Made by a program: the position numbers and the translations under genes
Part shown: piece after piece, positions 48,304 through 59,374 of the stretch
How the letters are laid out: each line of letters begins with the position of its first letter
Position numbering within the stretch: position 1 is the stretch's first letter
NCBI GenBank assembly: GCA_037953625.1
Contig: CM075650.1
Coordinates: 122,061,706 to 122,125,705, forward strand
Direction: 5' to 3'
Origin: Crotalaria pallida
Lineage: Eukaryota > Streptophyta > Magnoliopsida > Fabales > Fabaceae
Length of the DNA stretch: 64,000 nt
The notes under the pieces: generated by a model
Seen by the model: the letters and a program-made list of their open reading frames with translations, nothing else
Told to the model about the DNA's origin: nothing
Database searches by the model: none

Positions 48304-49918
48304 TATCTTATCAAAGACATTCAGATCCTACCATGAGCATCATGTCGAAATGATGAACGATGTTGTCGATGTAGTGGCGAAAATCCTTATTATTGTCAAA
48401 TATTGATAAGGATCGACAATTAAAGAGCTACCACATGATTGACCATAACTGAGGTGCATTGAATCCCTTGTTTTTTGCTATGAATATTGATTCGAGTATA
48501 AATAGGAGTTATGGAGGAGTTGTTCTTCTCAAGCTCACATCTGGGTCCAGCCTTAATGGAGAGAGTGAAACATTGGAATGAATTTTAGGAGAGTACTAAA
48601 GAAAAGTCCCCTAAAATGAAAGGTTTAGGGTTTTGAACGAGGTAAAGTTGTTCATTATGGTGAAGTTCATTTCTTCAAACTTAACCATTTTGCCAGGTTT
48701 TAATGTCAATGAAAAAGGGCATGCCAATCTTGATATGTTTTTCATTTGATTGGGCACTTATAATTTGGCAGAGTGAGGAAGGAATACGAGATATTATGAA
48801 AATCTCTGGACAGTCTTGACCAATTCAATTTCGCTTGAAAGATATATTCTCCGGACAGAAATGTTGACGGGGAATGAATATGTGGTATTACCTAGGGTTG
48901 AAAAATGTGGCACAACTTTACGACGCGAGTTAAATATTGTTGAAGATGTTTATCATTATCAATAGAAATAAAGGTAGTGTCGACAAGTATTCATAGACTA
49001 TTATGTTGAAGTTTTGATTGCTGCTAAAATCCCAATGCAGGGTGATAAGCGTAAGATAAGGATAAGGCCCGTCACGGAGAAGACAGAGATGTCAATGGAA
49101 ATAGTCGATGAGTGTTGGAGTTTTAGAAACACGTTGGCATTAATATTGCGATGCTAATGGAAATAAAGCCATGTTAAGAGGCTTATCGACATGAGATTGT
49201 GGATCCAAAAAAGATAGAGGAAGAGTTAATCAAATTCAAAAAAGGAAGGTAACATGAAGACTAATTGCCGAAGGTTGCTATCGAAGGTCCTTTTCTCAAG
49301 TTAGGTTGTTTAGTTTCAAAATTCAAATGTAATAACTGTCAACGATAATTCTTAGACTAAGTTTGAATTGTAACATTATAATTGGCATTGGACTAGAAAG
49401 GTTGTTACTTATGCATTTGACTACAAATACTCAAACTCCTGATGAAAAAAGGGTTGAAACCTGGCTCTTCCTAACATTTCAAGATGCAAATTAATGAAAA
49501 ATACCGTATAAACATCCTACTTTCAATTAAATGTAGTCTTACATTTCTTATCAAGTCTTTACTTCCTAGTTCCTACCTTTACCTTTCTACCATCTTTTAA
49601 GTTTTAGTCCTTTACCATCTTGTCAAATTTATTTTCCAACCATTTATTTTTTCATGTTTTGTGAATATCCTGAATTTAACATCTGCTTCTCTTATATGCA
49701 GAAATAATTGTTTATGCATATAAGACAAGCAAATGTTAGATCCAAATATCAATTCAGGATGTTCATATATATATAACATTACTCTTATTTTTTTAGTCTT
49801 TACCTTTTTCAAGCCATTTACTTTCAAAGCCTTTTACTTTCAAAGTACTTTGCAATTTAATTCCAATACTTTTATTTTATTGTTGTTTTCTGAAAAACAA
49901 ACAAAATTATCATAAATA
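48304..49918 (+). repeat. Old Tat LTR-like remnant
   Basis: Similar in composition and order to the Tat LTR: TCGACAA-type motifs in the first 150 bp, TATAAATA near 48501, then GTCGA/TCGAAG motifs and a CTTTACC-rich U5-like end at 49550-49870. No long ORF. Too diverged for me to set ends. It would be the far LTR of the deleted element that starts at 35841. Confidence 0.45.
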
Positions 49919-50340
49919 CCAAAATGGTCCCCGTAAATATGACTCTTTTGAAATTAGTCCTTGTAAAAAAAATTGGTTTTGGTCCCTACATTTACAAAAC
50001 GTTTTGGTTTTGGTCCCTACTCTTAAATGTAGATGAAAAACGCCGAAAATGTAATGTATTACATTCTATAACCAATTAAAACTGATATTCTTGCATTAAT
50101 TCTCAAGGGTAAAAAGACAACTTCCATTATATCATAGAACCTATTCAAGAACTATAATAGTAGAAGCACCAAAACCTATCAAATCTAATAACATAAAGAC
50201 CAAAACAAACTACCAATATAATTATGAGGACCAAAATTTAACAGGAAAGATCAAAACCAAAATGTTTTGTAAATGCGGAGAAAAAAAAAAGAAAAACAAT
50301 TGCATGGACCAATTTTAAAAAGTCAATATTTAATTTTTTT
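49919..50340. mobile_element. Small inverted-repeat DNA element
   Basis: The left end GGTCCCCGTAAATATGACTC is mirrored by a diverged right end near 50310-50340. The inner inverted pair CATTTACAAAACGTTTTGG (49989) versus CCAAAATGTTTTGTAAATG (50256) is nearly perfect. About 420 bp, no ORF; boundaries approximate. GGTCC-type ends of this sort are common on legume non-autonomous DNA elements. Confidence 0.65.
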
Positions 50341-51172
50341 TTTTTTAAAAAAAAAAACAGTTTGGTATTTAAGCTTTTTCAAAATTATGTGAAAAAACTT
50401 ACTTGTTGGACTTGATTTCATTTTATACCATCAACGGGTAGTGGCTACACTAATGCAACCTTCAATCCTTGCCCATTGATCCAGCCTTTCATGATGATTT
50501 TCCAACCACTCAAGTTTGACATGTAGTGCATGCAGGCTGCCCCATCCCATACCATTCTGTCGTCAATGCTGCCTGAAACTACACTGCTTGGAAGAGACAT
50601 CAAGGAATAGAGTCAATAGAGTTTATCCAAAATAGTGCCCCTTCCCTTCCTTATATTCTGAGAAACTTTTATTCTTATTTATCTATCTCACTTACAAAAT
50701 TAAAAAATATAATAAATGTTATTTTTTATATTTAATTTTATTTAATAGAATATCGATTTATGTAAATAATGAAAAAAATAACAATAATTAAAGAGAAAAA
50801 TGTTTAAAAAAGATAATCAAAATAATTATTATATTTTTTAAAAGATATATTTTAATTTTAACAAATCAGATAAATGGAAACGAATATAGTATCATTTAAT
50901 ACAAATAAGAATGGGGTCATGGACAAGTAGCCAATAGGCATTTTGTGCTTTTGATTTACATGGACAGCCTGTCATGGTATGGTAAGCTGGCAAGTCAAGT
51001 TCCAAGGACATGTATAGTATATCATTATCAATACAAAATTCAATATCTAGCCATGCAATTCTGCTCGGGTTTGTTCTCTCTACTTGAGATGAAAAAAAGT
51101 TAAGACACCCTGCTGGGAGAGGCATAAAAACGCGACCTCGAGTACACAGACCAAAAAAAAAAAAAAAACTAT
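50341..51172. other. Unassigned segment
   Basis: No recognised gene or element. 50400-50640 and 50890-51150 are less AT-rich and could be low-copy DNA; a 77-codon frame on minus (50892-51125) is unremarkable. 50640-50890 is very AT-rich. It ends in an A-run at 51153-51168. Confidence 0.4.
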
Positions 51173-51177
51173 GCCAA

Positions 51178-52871
51178 TGTTCGTGGGATTTTCGTCCGAC
51201 GCCTACCGAACTGACGGTGATGCGTGGGGTGTGGGTAACGACATGTTATGTGGTAATCTTGTAAAAGGAACTTGACCGTCTTTTTGGTATTTTTGGATAT
51301 TTATATTTGAACAGCGTGAAAGTAAATGCGAGTAAGGTAAAACCGACACCAAGAACACGATGCGGTGAAATTTAAAAGGTACGAGAAGGTAAATGACTTG
51401 GAATCGAAAAAGGAAAGCGATTAAAATTTGCGAGAAAGTAAATTGCAAGTAATTAAAAGTGCAAGGAAAAGTAAAGATTGCATTGAAAATTAAAAGGGGT
51501 GGAAGGCTGAGGTTCTTTACAATGGTGTTTTCTCCGTTTGTCTGCTCTGGTGAGACGTTTAGGATTTTGGCCTATGTGTGTCAACCTAGCAACCGACCCC
51601 AATTACAACCTAAGGACTTCCTATTTATAGGTATAGGAATCCGAAATTATTTACAAAGCATACTCGCACGTTTTGCAATAACTACAAAACCCACGATCTA
51701 TAACTACCCACTACGCTATCCCCCACGATGCAACTGCCCACGTCGTGGTTTGGGCTTAGTGGATACTTCTATCGAATCCCATGGTGACATCTTTGCTGAG
51801 ACTTCTTCGACTGACGCTTCTCTTAGACTGCAACCTTTGACTCTTGTCTAAGTCTCTTTGTTGCTTGACGCTTTGACGTTGTTGTGCTCCAGCCTCTAAG
51901 TTCTGAGATGTCAGCCGACATCAAGCTCCTTTCGACAAACAGGCCTATCGTCGGAATAGACTTTCGACCCGTTGTCGGCCTTGGATGCATTCGATTGATA
52001 TTGGTGACATGTAATTCAACCAAACGTTGTTTCACCAGCATTCAATCAAAAAACATGCCCCCGACACTTCTAGTAGAATGCCATCAAAGGACTTGTTTCC
52101 TTTAACTCTATAATAGGAAAGGCGGCCGTAGTCGATCCTAGCAGGATACAAACCTTGGCCTATGGGATTACAAAGACCTTTCCAATGCTTATTTATCGGG
52201 TTCACTGCTTCCTCCAATTCGGAGTTCTTTGCTGTGACCCGACACATCAGAAATGGGTTCTATGTAATCCCACATGTTTAGCCTTTCACTATTCAAGAGG
52301 ATAAAGGTGATATTCGGGGTGGACATCCCTTCATTTCCCTATCCTCACCCGAACACCTTAATCCCACATGTTTAACCTTTGGTTGTCTCATGTTTATGTG
52401 GAATATGAATCTTTTTTCCTCTTTCCAGAATTCATGAGGGCATTCCTTAAGTTTTCTCATTGTAACTCGTGGCTTTTCTTGGTGAAAAGTGAGGATTTTA
52501 TAGCCACAAGTAGCATTAAATGCCTCCATAATTACTCTTCCGTTCCCAATGCTGATATGACGTTCCTGACTCCTCTTTTCTTGCGTCAACACTCCTTCGA
52601 CGCAGGCCTCTTGTTTCCGCCTCTTCCTTCTGTCGAAACACGTTCACGTCCTTCGAAGTCACTTTTAAGTCATGCCACTTAAGTACACCTCTCTCGACAT
52701 CACTTATGTTGTCGACACACATCCTTTTTGTCGAAACCTACCCTTTGTCGGATTGTACGTTCACTTCCTTCGAAGTCACTTTTAAACAACAATGTTTAAG
52801 TACACTTCCGTCGACGTCACTTATACATCCGACATTCTCGCCCTTTTGTCGATTTCGATTTTCCGTTAACA
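51178..52871 (-). mobile_element. Tat-family solo LTR
   Basis: 1694 bp, TGTTCGTGGG to CGTTAACA on plus, flanked by TSD GCCAA at 51173-51177 and 52872-52876. Read on minus it starts TGTTAACGG and matches the Tat LTR at 34238-35840 (GTCGACGGAAGTGTACTTAA, AAAAGTGACTTCGAAGGA, GCTATAAA, and the CTTTACG-rich end). No internal region, hence a solo LTR. It defines the LTR ends for the interrupted copy at 17302-35840. Confidence 0.9.
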
Positions 52872-52876
52872 GCCAA

Positions 52877-53900
52877 ATACCTCCAATTATAATTGGCTGG
52901 TAGCAAAGCAACTTACACTTTCGTAACCCTTGGACCTCAAGTGCCCTTTTCTTCCAAAATTGAAAAAGGGGTGAGGGAATCTTAAATTTCTTCTAATAAA
53001 ACGATATTTTGTTATTTAATTTGTAACCTTTAGACCAATAATATTTTTTTGTGAAGTTCATTTTTTTTTTCAGTTTTGCCAAAAGAAGCTACGATGGTTC
53101 TACATTTTTTTTTAAGTGTAATTTGCTCATTAACCACACCAAACAGTACAAATACAAACGTGAAGTGTTTATTTTTATTTTTATGAAAAATAAAAACAAA
53201 TAATCTTAACTTATGCCTCTTATGAATAAAATTTCCGCCTGTTATTTGATTCGAGAATAACGTGAAGGAGCGAGTGAAACGAGTTTGAATATTTTAAAAA
53301 CCAAGTTTATCGACATATATTGATCTAGTGAAAGTGTCTATCTTGAGTTAGTTAAATATAAGATATTTTATTTAATTCTTGAGTTTGTGTATATTTAATT
53401 GTGTAATATGTTAGATTAATCTCTGACTTTGTAAAAATCGATTAATTTAATTTCCTTGATATTTTTGAAATTTTAAATTTGTCCCTAAAATTGGAACAGG
53501 TTAATCATATTAGTAATTATAGTCAATTGAATGAAGTAGAGAGCCAAGAAAAAAAAAAAGAGCAATCATATTTCACATCGGATTAAGTCGGTTTAGTCCA
53601 ATTATAGACAATTTAATTTGCACCGGTTCATGTGCATAATCGGACATAATTCCTCCGATTTTTATTATAAGAAAAATTAACTAATTTCATATTGATTAAG
53701 AAAGTTAATTGAATGCGTTTAATGTTCTCAAATTTATAAAAATAAAGTTACTTCAAGAAAGTTATATTAAGAATGAAACAAAAATTAAATGAGACAATCA
53801 CTTTATAAAAGTATTTTAGAAATAATTGTATTGTAAGTAAAAAATTAGTTAATTTTTTCTTATATTTACAACCAAAATAAATATGTTTTTTTTTCATTAT
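52877..53900. other. AT-rich intergenic segment
   Basis: No ORF, repeat boundary or RNA gene that I can support. Homopolymer T runs at 53046 and 53062. Confidence 0.5.
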
Positions 53901-53910
53901 ATTAAATATT

Positions 53911-54145
53911 GACTAAACTGTCACTTTGGTCCCTGACTTTGCAAGGAGCTTTCACTTTAGTCCCTCACATTACGAAAATTCCTTTTTAATCCCTCACTTT
54001 GTAAAAACCTCCTCACATTAGTCCCTCGTTAAGTTTTCCGTCACCATCTGTAAACGGCTAACCCAAGTGGTTGTTAACAGAGATGAAACGAAGTCGTTTT
54101 AAGGAGATGAGAAATTTTTAAAAAAAAAAAGTCACGTGGTCTGGC
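53911..54145 (+). repeat. Left terminal inverted repeat of MULE
   Basis: Contains repeated CACTTTAGTCCCTCAC-type blocks and CACGTGG near its inner end, and should hold the promoter of the GRF gene. Confidence 0.9.
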
Positions 54146-54455
54146 TTTAACAGTCACCTTCTTCCTCCTACGGTCTTCTTCTTCCTTTGATATGTAGAAC
54201 CCTAATTCCCAAATCATTTTTCAACCCTTGTTAAATTCTTCTCAAATCAATAGCCCCAACACCAAATTTCACAACCCAAAAGCCAGAAACCAAAATCCCA
54301 CCACCAAAATCGCATTCCATTTCCCAAATCAGCCAACACCCACGTTCGCCCCCTTTCTCCTCTGCAGAACCCTAAATTGCCCCATTTCTGTTAGATTATG
54401 CAGCCCCAGTTTGAAACATAAACCTAGAAGCTTGACCATTACCTAACTAACCCCC

Positions 54456-54900
54456 ATGGGAGGTAATAGTGGATGGAATGAGAGTGCATCCTCCAAATTT
54501 CAGAAGGTTCGTATAAAGCATCATGAGAGTCCTATCTATTGCTTCTGTGGAATGAAAACTGTAGTAAGGAGATCAAAAACTGCTCAGAATTCTGGAAGAC
54601 TATTCCATGGATGTCCAAATTACAAGGTAAGAAAGTCAACAATAATTCTGTTAATTTACAATAAAGGTCATAATTTTGGTACTAACACATTGTTTATTTT
54701 GGTAATTTTTGTAGAATGATGATTATTGTGCTTTTTTTTGCTGGGTTGATGAAGAGGATATATTGGAACATTCCCAGGAAACCAAGGCTAATGATGTTGT
54801 GACAAGTAATTTAAATGAAGATTGGATGATGAATTTGACAGTGAAGATAGTAAGATTGGAGGCTGAAGTGAAGACATTGAAATGTTTCTTGGGTGGGTAG
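54456..54900 (+). CDS. GRF-type zinc-finger protein, two exons (118 aa), carried by MULE
   Basis: Exon 1 is 54456-54626 (57 codons), the intron 54627-54714 (GTAAG...TTTTTGTAG), exon 2 54715-54900 (61 codons plus stop). The frame is kept exactly across the intron, which supports the model. The protein has a GRF zinc finger: CFCGMKTVV at residues 29-37, GRLFHGCPNYK at 47-57, then CAFFCWVDEED just after the junction. A short predicted coiled coil (KIVRLEAEVKTLKCFL) follows. This is the layout of At4g04775-like GRF proteins, which are abundant in legumes. GRF fingers bind nucleic acid in other proteins; the role of this one is unknown. It has no stops or frameshifts. The alternative is a captured host gene fragment; its clean ORF and position facing the PB1 gene argue for a regular MULE gene. 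Confidence 0.8.
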
Positions 54901-55635
54901 GTTGTTATGGTGTTTATTTGTAACATTATGTGGGGAATGGTTTGGTTAGGAAAGTAGTGCTGGAAAGCACTGTGTATGATGAATGGTTTATTTGTAATCT
55001 CAATATTTTCATGTTAATGGAACTTATATGTTACACCTCAATCTTGTTTGTTAAAGTACGATCATATTTGTTAAGTATAGTTTCAGCATTGTGTATCATA
55101 TTGTAGTGAATAAAAATATTCACTTTGGTCCCTGACTTATGTAAAAAACATTCACATAATGAGAAACATTCACTTTGGTACCTCACTTTGATCCCTGATT
55201 TATGTAAAAAAAACATTCACTTTAGTCCCTCATAAAGTCAAAACAAGACACTTTGTAACAATCTGAAAATACCAACATGAAAAACATAAAAGACAAAGAA
55301 GTATTTGAAAAGTGAATGCAAGCTAAATGAGAACCATATTATATTAATGCCATCCAATTTGCTGATAGATTTTGTCTTAAGTAATCACCACCATATAATG
55401 ATAAAGTACCCAAATAGTGATTACACAAGTCAAAAGCCAAAATAACTTTGCAACCCCCTTACTGAAATCCAAAAAACCCAAAAAAGGGATGTACCCCCCC
55501 CCCCCCCTACATAAGTCAAAAGCCGAAATAGGGATGTAACCCTTTACATAATCAGCAAATGTCATAAAGCCAAAACAGGGATGTAAGCCTTTCAATAAGC
55601 ATTAAAAAAAAGAAGCTAAAATTAAGCAACTGCAT
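54901..55635. other. MULE inter-gene region
   Basis: Between the two converging stops. It holds a block (about 55110-55245) with three copies of ATTCACTTTGGTCCCTGA-like text resembling the terminal repeat, a triplicated GGGATGTAAGCC/ACCC motif at 55485-55590 and a 15-base C-run at about 55494-55508. Confidence 0.6.
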
Positions 55636-57165
55636 TCATGGCAGACCAGGTCCCTTAGGTGCAGGTGCTGCTGGTGGTGTACATGAAGGTATGCCCCCTT
55701 TGTAACTTGGTGTTGGTATGAAGACCATTGGGGTTGGTGCTGGTTCTGCTGCTGGTGCACGTGGTGTTGGTGCTGATGCTGGTGCTGGTGTCGGTTCTGC
55801 TGCTGGTGCACGTGCTGATGTTGATGCTGGTGCTGGTGCAGTGACTGATGCTGGTGTTGGTCCAGGTGCAGTGACTGATGCTGGTGCAGTGACTGCTTAT
55901 GTTGCCGGTGTAGCTGCCTTTGACTTAGATCTAACTCTTAACTTAGCCCTCTTTATGGTTGGAGGTATTGGATTTGGGTCAAGTTGTTGAGAGGACTCAA
56001 CATCCATTGGTGGTTGAGACTGTGATGCATCAATGACATCATGTTGTGGTTGTTGTGATGCTGCCATAGGATTAGCAGCTTCCTTAGTCTTAGCATCAGC
56101 AGCAGCCTTGGCTGCTTCCTCAGCTGCCCTGGCCATTTCTTCTTTCAACCTCTGTTTTTTGAATTCAGGACAACCCTTCTTGTTATGATTCTTTCCACCA
56201 CATAATGAGCAAGTCTAGTCCCTTAGTTTCCTTTTCAGTTTATTTGGATTGACAGATTCCTCCTTTCCATCTTTTCCACCTTTTCTTCTTTGTTTTTGTT
56301 TCTTTTTCAATTCTGCCTCAACCTTTCATTTTTCCTCATTTTGTTTTCTATTGGCTTCAGCTTCCACTTGTTTCTGTTTCTTTTTCAATTCTGCCTTAAC
56401 CTTTCTTCTTTCACTATTCAATGTCTTTGTCTCAGCCTCAGCCTCCAATTTCCTCTTTGCCTCAACTTCGGCCTCCAACTTCTTCTTTGCTTCAGCCTCC
56501 AAAGCTCTTCTTTTATCAACAACCATCTTCTTCCTAGGTGATGGCTCAAACTCCTTTTTTCTCTCTGAATTAGCTTCTTTATTTTCCTTACATTCAGCAT
56601 CAAGCTTAATTGCCTCCTCAGCAACAGAATCAGACTTCCTAACCTCACTATGACAATCATCCCCTTCAATAGATTCACCTCCAGCTCCAGCTCCATCTAG
56701 ATTAGGGTAGTTATCTCTATCATGGTTAGTTGTTCCTTCTTCATCTTCCAGCTGCCTTCGAATCACCTCATGGATAATAGACATATAGTCTACATCAGGC
56801 TCTCTCTCAGGCACAACAGCCTCCTCACCTGACTTAACCTGGTTAGCACAGCCTGAAACAACATGCTCATAATATACATGTGCCACGCCATTGTTCCCCT
56901 TTGCTGCATTAACCATGTCCAGCAGGTCCTGATCAACTTTCAAAGGCCTTAACCCCACATCAAACTCTTCATTTGGTGCTAGCCACTTGATGTCACTTAT
57001 CTCATCATAACCAATCATCTTACAGTAATTCCTCATTGAGAACACATCCAAATTATCCTCATCTATCCAATCAGGCCACTTACTAACCAAATCAGATGTG
57101 TAAAATGTTTTTTCATCTTCATCCTTAGAAAACGAACCCCCATGATGAAACTTAAGCCAAATCAT
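55636..57165 (-). pseudogene. PB1-like / CCHC zinc-knuckle MULE protein without transposase core (three stops)
   Basis: One reading frame of about 510 codons on minus from MIWLKFHHGGSF at 57165. The start follows a splice acceptor (TTGTTGTAG); a matching donor at 57445 gives a 5'-UTR intron of about 279 bp. Order: PB1-like N-terminal domain (to about residue 105, with VGLRPLKVDQDLLDMV) as found at the N-terminus of plant MULE transposases; acidic linker; Lys/Glu/Ala-rich coiled-coil (about 200-280); CCHC zinc knuckle (CSLCGGKNHNKKGC, near 56210-56170); Ala-rich segment; Pro/Ala/Thr-rich tail. In-frame stops lie near 56325, 56214 and 55899. The DDE transposase and SWIM domains are absent. It could be a deleted transposase or an accessory protein that has lost function. 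Confidence 0.8.
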
Positions 57166-57795
57166 CCTACAACAAATCAAAAATTTCATAAATTAATCAT
57201 AAAAGAGTGGGCCCCACAACTTTCAATATCATTATTAAAAGGGAAAATTAATATAAAATAGGACCATGAATATAAAAGGGACAGGGGACCACAGCATCAG
57301 CACCAGATCCAACTTCAACAAATACACATGCAACAATTACACATGCAAGAAGATATTGTAATAGACATGCAGCAATGTCAACAAAAAACAACAATACAGA
57401 AATACAAAATAAGATGAGAGTCATGGGATTTAGGGTTTTTCATACCTAAACAGAGCCGCAACTCACGCAGACAATGGAGCTAGGGTTTCGACCTTGGAAG
57501 CTACGAGTGATGAGATTTAAGGGTTATGGGAGTTGTGAGCCAAGAGAGTGATTGTGAGATGTGGGGGCTTGCAGTGTTGATAGCTTACGGACGAAGATGG
57601 GGGTTGGGAGCTAAGAAAGTAAGAGAGTAACGGTTTCAAACATAGAAGATAGAGGGTTTCAGACAATGAAGGGTTTCAGACAAGGAAGCTAAGGGTAGGC
57701 CAAGGGTTTTCAAACATAAAACTAAAGAAATGAAGAGCCACCCAAAGCTTGTCAAAGAAGCTAAGGGTATCAACTGAAGGAGGGAAAATTTAGCG

Positions 57796-58030
57796 CCAAG
57801 ACCACGTGGCTTTTTTTAAAAAAAAAATTCTCATCTCCTTAAAACGACGTCGTTTCATCTCTGTTAACAGCCACGTGGGTCAGCCATTAACAGCTGGTGA
57901 CGGAAAACTTAACGAGGGACTAATGTGAGGAGGTTTTTACAAAGTGAGGGATTAAAAATGAATTTTCGTAATGTGAGGGACTAAAGTGAAAGCTCCTTGC
58001 AAAGTCAGGGACCAAAGTGACAATTTAGTC
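57796..58030 (-). repeat. Right terminal inverted repeat of MULE
   Basis: Mirror of 53911-54145. It has two CCACGTGG G-box cores (near 57812 and 57871) and the palindrome AAACGACGTCGTTT near 57842. It should hold the promoter of the minus-strand gene. Confidence 0.9.
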
Positions 58031-58040
58031 ATTAAATATT

Positions 58041-58405
58041 TGAGTAGTATTAGTTAATGGGAGTGGTCAAAGGGTCCCGTTCATCTATTTTACACAATAT
58101 GAAAATTTAAGTAATGTTGTACAATATATACAAATGCTTTTGATATAACCGTTTATCATATGAAACTACGAAAGCTTGTGACATAAGTGGTTAGATTCAA
58201 TAAATTATTTGTTTGGATGCAAGCTTGAAACACGTTGGTACTATAATTTGTGTTTAGATGTCCACTTTTAAAAGTACTTGTACAATAAAAAAAAATTGGG
58301 TGTATTACACATACATGATTGAATGTTTATCATATTACATATAAAAAATTATAATCAAATCCTAATAAAATATTTTCTTTATAAATTAAAAAATTTAAAA
58401 TTGAC

Positions 58406-58446
<41 letters not shown>

Positions 58447-59374
58447 GTAGTAGTATAATAATCATGATGATGATGATGATAAAAACATTAAAAGGAAAAA
58501 AACTATATTTTAATATTGATTTAAATATTTTTTTTGAAGGAAAATGTAGTGTATTTTAATTTAAGTAATTATAATTTTTTCTTTGATTTTGATCCTTCAA
58601 TTTTTTCAAAATTTTGATTTTAGTCTCCAATAATTTTTGAAACATGGGTACTGCTAAATTGATGACATACTCGTATCGGGTACATATTAGATACCGATAC
58701 ACGCATGCTACTTGTGATACTTGAAACTGATATGTTAAAATATGTTTTGAGTATAGTTCATATCAATAATATCATTTTTGTCTTAGAATATATATGTTAA
58801 TGTCATAATCAATCTTTCATCCTTATATCTCGATTTATTTTGAGTCTCAACCTCTACTTTTATGATACTCATATTTTATTTCAATATCATGATTGTTTAT
58901 TATTTATACCTTGTTTATATATATTATTTATAAAATTTAAATTTATATTACGATACTCGTATCCCGATTTTTTAGAAAAATGTCGTACCACGTATCTGCG
59001 ATATTGTATTCATATATGATACCATACCCATATTGATATAATATAGCTAATAACAATGTCACAAACACCAAAATATGACATATATCGTATTAATTATTGA
59101 ATTGTTGACGTGACCAACTGTAGAGATAATTGTTTTATAGTTTTCGGCATCTGAACAATTAACAGCAGCCAAACATGGAATGAAGATGAATATGTGATTG
59201 TTGATGGTACTTGGACAAGGCACTAACACTTAGATTAGTTGTTTAAGGTATTTTGGGGAAATTTTTTTTGAGAAAATGTTAAAATAAGAAGAAAACAATA
59301 TTTTTTTTTTTGGTAAACAAAAAACAATATTTTTATAAGTTTGGTTGAAGAGAGAAGAAAAATTGGCTGGACCT
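58041..59374. other. AT-rich intergenic DNA with microsatellite
   Basis: No gene. It contains an (AAT)n tract of about 14 units at 58405-58446 followed by AGT and TGA triplet runs to about 58480. 58660-59060 has scattered CGATAC/GATACC motifs, some inverted, of unknown origin. Confidence 0.5.

Larger units (their letters stand above)
53911..58030. mobile_element. MULE with long inverted repeats and two converging genes
   Basis: 4120 bp. Terminal inverted repeats of about 235 bp (53911-54145 and 57796-58030) with roughly ten mismatches, starting GACTAAA(C/T)TGTCACTTTGG. The 10-bp direct repeat ATTAAATATT flanks it at 53901-53910 and 58031-58040. Long inverted repeats plus a 9-10 bp TSD place it in the Mutator superfamily. 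Two genes read inward from the two ends, as in MuDR. The left one is a GRF zinc-finger gene, the right one a PB1-like/CCHC gene that resembles the ends of a MULE transposase without the catalytic core. The copy is probably non-autonomous. Confidence 0.92.

Noticed and set aside
40152..48307. TATC as TSD fixing the left end of A2
   Set aside because: Only four bases agree, the family's own 5' end is not visible in any copy, and the motif is common in AT-rich DNA.
50890..51170. A SINE or retroposed transcript ending in the A-run at 51153-51168
   Set aside because: No tRNA-like A/B boxes and no flanking duplication; the nearby GCCAA duplication belongs to the solo LTR that starts at 51178.
54228..54446. 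Upstream open frame as a separate gene or extra exon of the GRF gene
   Set aside because: It is in a C/A-rich leader with no domain, and the GRF ATG at 54456 gives a complete, correctly spliced protein.
55718..55990. Gly/Ala-rich plus-strand frame
   Set aside because: It is the antisense of the Pro/Ala-rich tail of the minus-strand MULE protein.
58323..58559. Asn-rich open frame
   Set aside because: It is a translation of an (AAT)n microsatellite and its flanks.
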